A stretch of 64,000 nt of DNA from Sphingopyxis microcysteis. GTDB taxonomy: Bacteria > Pseudomonadota > Alphaproteobacteria > Sphingomonadales > Sphingomonadaceae. Shown here one piece after another: positions 61,499-64,000 of this stretch (position 1 is its first letter; the number at the start of each line of letters is the position of its first letter). The stretch is from positions 1,302,001-1,366,000 of the forward strand of contig NZ_JAANYY010000002.1 of NCBI RefSeq assembly GCF_012274265.1, written 5' to 3'. The notes beneath the pieces were generated by a model, which saw only the letters and a list, made by a program, of their open reading frames with translations, was not told where the DNA came from and ran no database searches. The position numbers were made by a program, and so were the translations under genes.

Positions 61499-62044
61499 AT
61501 GACACGATTCTCGGTCAACGACCGTCCGGTCGAATATCGCATGGAACCCGACACGCCTTTGCTGTGGGCGCTGCGCGACGCGTCGAATCTGACCGGCACC
61601 AAATATGGCTGCGGCACCGGCGAGTGCGGCGCGTGCACCGTCGATATCGACGGCGAGCCGATTCGCAGCTGCATGGTCACCATTGCCGAATGCGAGGGCC
61701 GCTTCGTCACGACGATCGAAGGCCTGTCGCGCGACCGCAGCCACCCGGTGCAGCAGGCGTGGGTCGCCGAACAGGTGCCGCAATGCGGATTTTGTCAGTC
61801 GGGGATGATCATGGCCGCGGCCGCGCTGCTGCGCGCGAACAGCAACCCCAGCGACGCCGAAATCGACGCGGCGATGACCAACATCTGCCGCTGCGGCACC
61901 TATCCGCGCATCCGCACTGCGATCCGCCGCGCCGGCAGGGTGCTGCGCGGCGAGGAACGGATCGCCGCCGCGCCGCCGCCCGGTATCCGACCCGACGATG
62001 CCGCGCGCGCCGTACCTGCGCTACGCTTGCCCCCCGGCAGCTGA
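61499..62044 (+). CDS. [2Fe-2S] subunit of a xanthine-dehydrogenase-family oxidoreductase (orphan)
   Basis: Electron-transfer subunit, 181 residues. The plant-ferredoxin-type cluster uses C38, C43, C46 and C58 ('[13 protein letters not shown]', then 'RSCMV'); the second cluster uses C96, C99, C130 and C132 ('QCGFCQSGM', '[18 protein letters not shown]'), all present. It matches the small subunits of isoquinoline oxidoreductase or aldehyde dehydrogenase type enzymes, which need a molybdopterin large subunit. No such large subunit lies beside it. Its C-terminal 35 residues are Ala/Pro-rich. It is 27 bp after the aldolase-like gene. Confidence 0.9.
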   Translation: MTRFSVNDRPVEYRMEPDTPLLWALRDASNLTGTKYGCGTGECGACTVDIDGEPIRSCMVTIAECEGRFVTTIEGLSRDRSHPVQQAWVAEQVPQCGFCQSGMIMAAAALLRANSNPSDAEIDAAMTNICRCGTYPRIRTAIRRAGRVLRGEERIAAAPPPGIRPDDAARAVPALRLPPGS

Positions 62045-62178
62045 GCCCTCTTGTTCATCTAGCTGAACCGCAGGCAACAGCATGGTTCAGCCGCCGATCA
62101 TCTTGCCGCCGGTAACACACGATTCATCATCCCGGCTGGCCTCTCCAGCAATCGGGACATGAGTTGGAGAATGGCGAG

Positions 62179-63135
62179 ATGAAAAAAATGTTCGGAGGGT
62201 TGCTGATCGCTGCAACGGTCCTGACCCCCATTGCCCCGGCCGCCGCCCAGGCATCGGGCGAGCGCATCCAGTTGGCGCAGCGCGGCGACGGCGATCGCGG
62301 CAGCCGCGGCGACCGCGGTCCGCGCGGCCCCGAAGCCCGCCGCGGCAACGGCGGCGGCGAAGCGCGCGTCCAGCGCCAGCAGAGCCAGCAACCGCGCGCC
62401 GAGCGCCAGCAGCGCAGCGAAACGCGCCAGCAACAATGGCAGCAGCGCGGCGATCGCGGGCAGCGCGACGCGCAGCGCCAGCAGTGGCAACAGCGCAGCG
62501 AACAGCAACGCGCGGTCCAACAGCGCGAGGTCCGCCAGGGCGGCGTCTATGACCGCAACAACGACGGCCGCATCGACCGTCGCTGGGACCGCAATCGCAA
62601 CGGCCAGGTCGATCAGCGGTACGACCGCAACGACAACAACCGCGTCGATCGCCGCTATGACCGCAATCGCGATGGTGACCTCGACCGCCGCTGGGATCGC
62701 AACAACAACAATCGCATCGACCAGCGCGACCGCCGGTACGACCGCAATCGCGACGGCCAGATCGACCGGCGCTACGATCGCAACAACAACGACCGCGTCG
62801 ATCGTCGCTATGACAATCGCCGGAACAACTGGAACCGCTCGTGGCGCGACGATCGCCGTTATAACTGGCGCGACCATCGCCAGCGCTATCGCAGCCACTA
62901 CCGCCTGCCGGCCTATTATTCGCCGTACCGCAACCACCGCTACACGCGGTTCAGCATCGGGTTCAGCCTGGGTTCGCTATTCTATGGCAGCCGCTACTGG
63001 ATCAACGATCCCTGGTACTACCGCCTGCCGCCTGCGTACGACGGCTATCGCTGGATCCGCTATTACAACGACGCGATCCTCGTCGATACGTACAACGGCC
63101 AGGTCGTCGACGTGATCTACGATTTCTTCTGGTAA
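62179..63135 (+). CDS. RcnB-family periplasmic protein with Asp/Arg/Asn repeat region
   Basis: About 318 residues from the ATG at 62179 (GGAG upstream). A signal peptide ends at Ala-Ala-Ala-Gln (about 24). An Arg/Gly/Gln-rich stretch follows (about 30-120), then seven copies of a 12-residue unit D-R-N-x-[DN]-x-x-[IVL]-D-[RQ]-R-[YW] (nucleotides 62551-62814), and an Arg-rich linker. The C-terminal domain ends in 'YYNDAILVDTYNGQVVDVIYDFFW', the typical RcnB terminus. RcnB modulates nickel/cobalt efflux in E. coli. The repeats resemble EF-hand loops (DxNxDGxxD), so calcium or metal binding is possible. It has its own terminator. Confidence 0.88.
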   Translation: MKKMFGGLLIAATVLTPIAPAAAQASGERIQLAQRGDGDRGSRGDRGPRGPEARRGNGGGEARVQRQQSQQPRAERQQRSETRQQQWQQRGDRGQRDAQRQQWQQRSEQQRAVQQREVRQGGVYDRNNDGRIDRRWDRNRNGQVDQRYDRNDNNRVDRRYDRNRDGDLDRRWDRNNNNRIDQRDRRYDRNRDGQIDRRYDRNNNDRVDRRYDNRRNNWNRSWRDDRRYNWRDHRQRYRSHYRLPAYYSPYRNHRYTRFSIGFSLGSLFYGSRYWINDPWYYRLPPAYDGYRWIRYYNDAILVDTYNGQVVDVIYDFFW

Positions 63136-63163
63136 GTCCTTTCGATTACCCGAGGACAAACTT

Positions 63164-63193
63164 GAGGGGCCGACCCAGTCGGCCCCTCTTTTT
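63164..63193 (+). terminator. Rho-independent terminator of the RcnB-like gene
   Basis: A perfect 11-bp stem with a 3-base loop (63164-63188) followed by five T, 28 bp after the stop codon. Confidence 0.95.
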
Positions 63194-63242
63194 GTGCGTA
63201 GCGCGGCCGTTTGCGATCGGGTGCGAACGTAGCGAAGAGCCA

Positions 63243-63402
63243 GCCCCTCTCCTTCAGGGGAGGGGCAACGAAGACTTGGCAGCTTGCTGCCTAGTCGTAG
63301 TGGGGTGGGGGCCAGCGGCCTTGCGCAAGGCCGCTGGCCCCCACCCGCTGCGACTAGCGAACAAGTTCGTAAGTCTCGCTGCCCTCCCCTGAAGGGGAGG
63401 GC
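63243..63402. repeat. Symmetric palindromic element with three hairpins
   Basis: Outer GC-rich hairpins at 63243-63266 and 63381-63402 (CCCTCCCCTGAAGGGGAGGG type) frame a central long palindrome at about 63292-63355, with arms of about 30 bp. The outer hairpins are near copies of each other. It encodes nothing and resembles REP or MITE-like elements of sphingomonads. Its ends recall the CCTCCC ends of the element at 56879-57010. Confidence 0.7.
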
Positions 63403-63545
63403 GTGTCTTTGCCGCGAACTCCGCTCCCCACCCCATATCCGCCGCCCGTCGATCTCCGATCGTTCCAACCGGTTCACCCACCCTTTCCCCCTTGCCGTCC
63501 ACGGCCCCACGCGTCACGATGCCGGATCAGGACAGGGGAACCTTC

Positions 63546-64000
63546 ATGCGAAAATACGGAATGCTCGCGGCGCTCACGCTGGCGCTGCTTGGCACCGCGG
63601 CGAACGCCAAGACCACGGTCATCTATGCCGGGCGCGTCATCACCGATGCCGACAAGCCTGCGCAAGGACCATCGACAATCGTCATCACCGATGACCGTAT
63701 CACGTCGATCACCGCAGGCCGGAGCGCCCCGCCCGCCGATGCGACCGTCGTCGATCTGGGCGACAAGACGCTGCTTCCCGGCCTCATCGACTTGCACGTC
63801 CACCTGACCGGCGACCCCGGCGAAGATTTCCGCAGCGCGGCAGTCGAGCCCGACGAATGGGGTGTCGTTGTCGGCGTGAAGAATGCGGGCATCACGCTGC
63901 GCGCGGGGTTCACGACGGTGCGCGAGGCGGGGTCGGCGCAATATACGGCGTATTCGCTGCGCCGCGGTACCGCCGCGGGCTTCATCACCGGGCCGCGGAT
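63546..64000 (+). CDS. Exported amidohydrolase (3' end outside window)
   Basis: The first 151 residues of an amidohydrolase-superfamily protein, cut by the window edge. The ATG at 63546 follows AGGGGA. A signal peptide ends at Ala-Asn-Ala (about 21). The start of the metal-dependent hydrolase fold is clear: 'TVIYAGRVITDADKPA', then 'LPGLIDLHVHLTGD' with the first H-x-H ligand pair intact, and 'AGFTTVREAGS'. Members of this branch in sphingomonads are often imidazolonepropionase-like or Xaa-Pro dipeptidase-type; the substrate cannot be assigned from this fragment. Confidence 0.9.
   Translation, partial: MRKYGMLAALTLALLGTAANAKTTVIYAGRVITDADKPAQGPSTIVITDDRITSITAGRSAPPADATVVDLGDKTLLPGLIDLHVHLTGDPGEDFRSAAVEPDEWGVVVGVKNAGITLRAGFTTVREAGSAQYTAYSLRRGTAAGFITGPR

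Larger units (their letters stand above)
63136..63545. other. Intergenic region with terminator and repeat element
   Basis: A 410-bp gap. It contains the RcnB-gene terminator (63164-63193), a symmetric palindromic element (63243-63402), and about 140 bp of leader (63403-63545) before the amidohydrolase gene, whose AGGGGA ribosome site is at about 63532-63537. Open frames here are shadows of the repeat. Confidence 0.6.

Noticed and set aside
63162-63392. Short ORFs across the palindromic element after the RcnB-like gene
   Set aside because: They are translations of GC-rich inverted repeats on both strands and start inside a terminator region.

Overview
The window is GC-rich, densely coded DNA from an alphaproteobacterium, most likely a sphingomonad (Sphingopyxis/Sphingomonas type). 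The reasons are the ctaC-ctaD-ctaB-ctaG-ctaE order with a DUF983 and a SURF1 gene behind it, the pyrE-pdxJ-acpS-lepB cluster, large TonB-dependent receptors of the sphingomonad/Caulobacter kind, an RcnB-type protein, and many ATGA overlaps and GTG/TTG starts. This assignment is inferred from gene content. No rRNA or tRNA gene was seen.

Layout. (1) 1-9877: a first type I secretion (T1SS) locus. A LuxR-type regulator, a PrtD-like ABC ATPase and a truncated HlyD adaptor run leftward. A TolC-like outer membrane protein, an RTX calcium-repeat protein and an M23-type protein run rightward. (2) 9878-28277: a giant-adhesin locus. An AT-rich leader precedes a 3127-residue adhesin with an N-terminal retention-like module, about ten T1SS-143/VCBS-like repeats, a von Willebrand A domain and an Asp-rich calcium-loop region. 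Behind it lie a second TolC, a LapB-like ABC exporter, a SleB-type cell wall hydrolase and a HlyD adaptor; the last four genes overlap by 4 bp each. Then come a LuxR protein with a degenerate receiver and a LapG-like cysteine protease. The adhesin has a Pro-Ala-Ala-Gly tetrapeptide at residues 96-99, where a LapG cut would be expected, so the parts of a LapA/LapG surface-release switch are present. No LapD-like c-di-GMP receptor is in the window.

(3) 28365-42198: a locus that looks built for D-amino-acid or peptidoglycan-type peptide scavenging. It holds two M19 dipeptidases, two class-C-beta-lactamase-fold hydrolases, a TonB receptor, a YkvI-like permease, DgcN and DgcA (D-glutamate route), an XRE-cupin regulator and a D-aminoacylase relative. 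Two promoters in it share a 21-bp element matching at 19 positions. (4) 42347-46463: a soluble diguanylate cyclase and a second large TonB receptor.

(5) 46541-63135: mostly housekeeping genes. These are an rRNA-methyltransferase-like gene, thrC, the aa3 cytochrome c oxidase cluster including an unlisted 49-residue ORF, pyrE-pdxJ-acpS-lepB, an AI-2E/PerM family protein, an FKBP isomerase, rpsU, a class II aldolase-like protein, an orphan [2Fe-2S] subunit and an RcnB-like repeat protein. Several palindromic interspersed repeats sit between these genes. (6) 63546-64000: the start of an exported amidohydrolase cut by the window edge.
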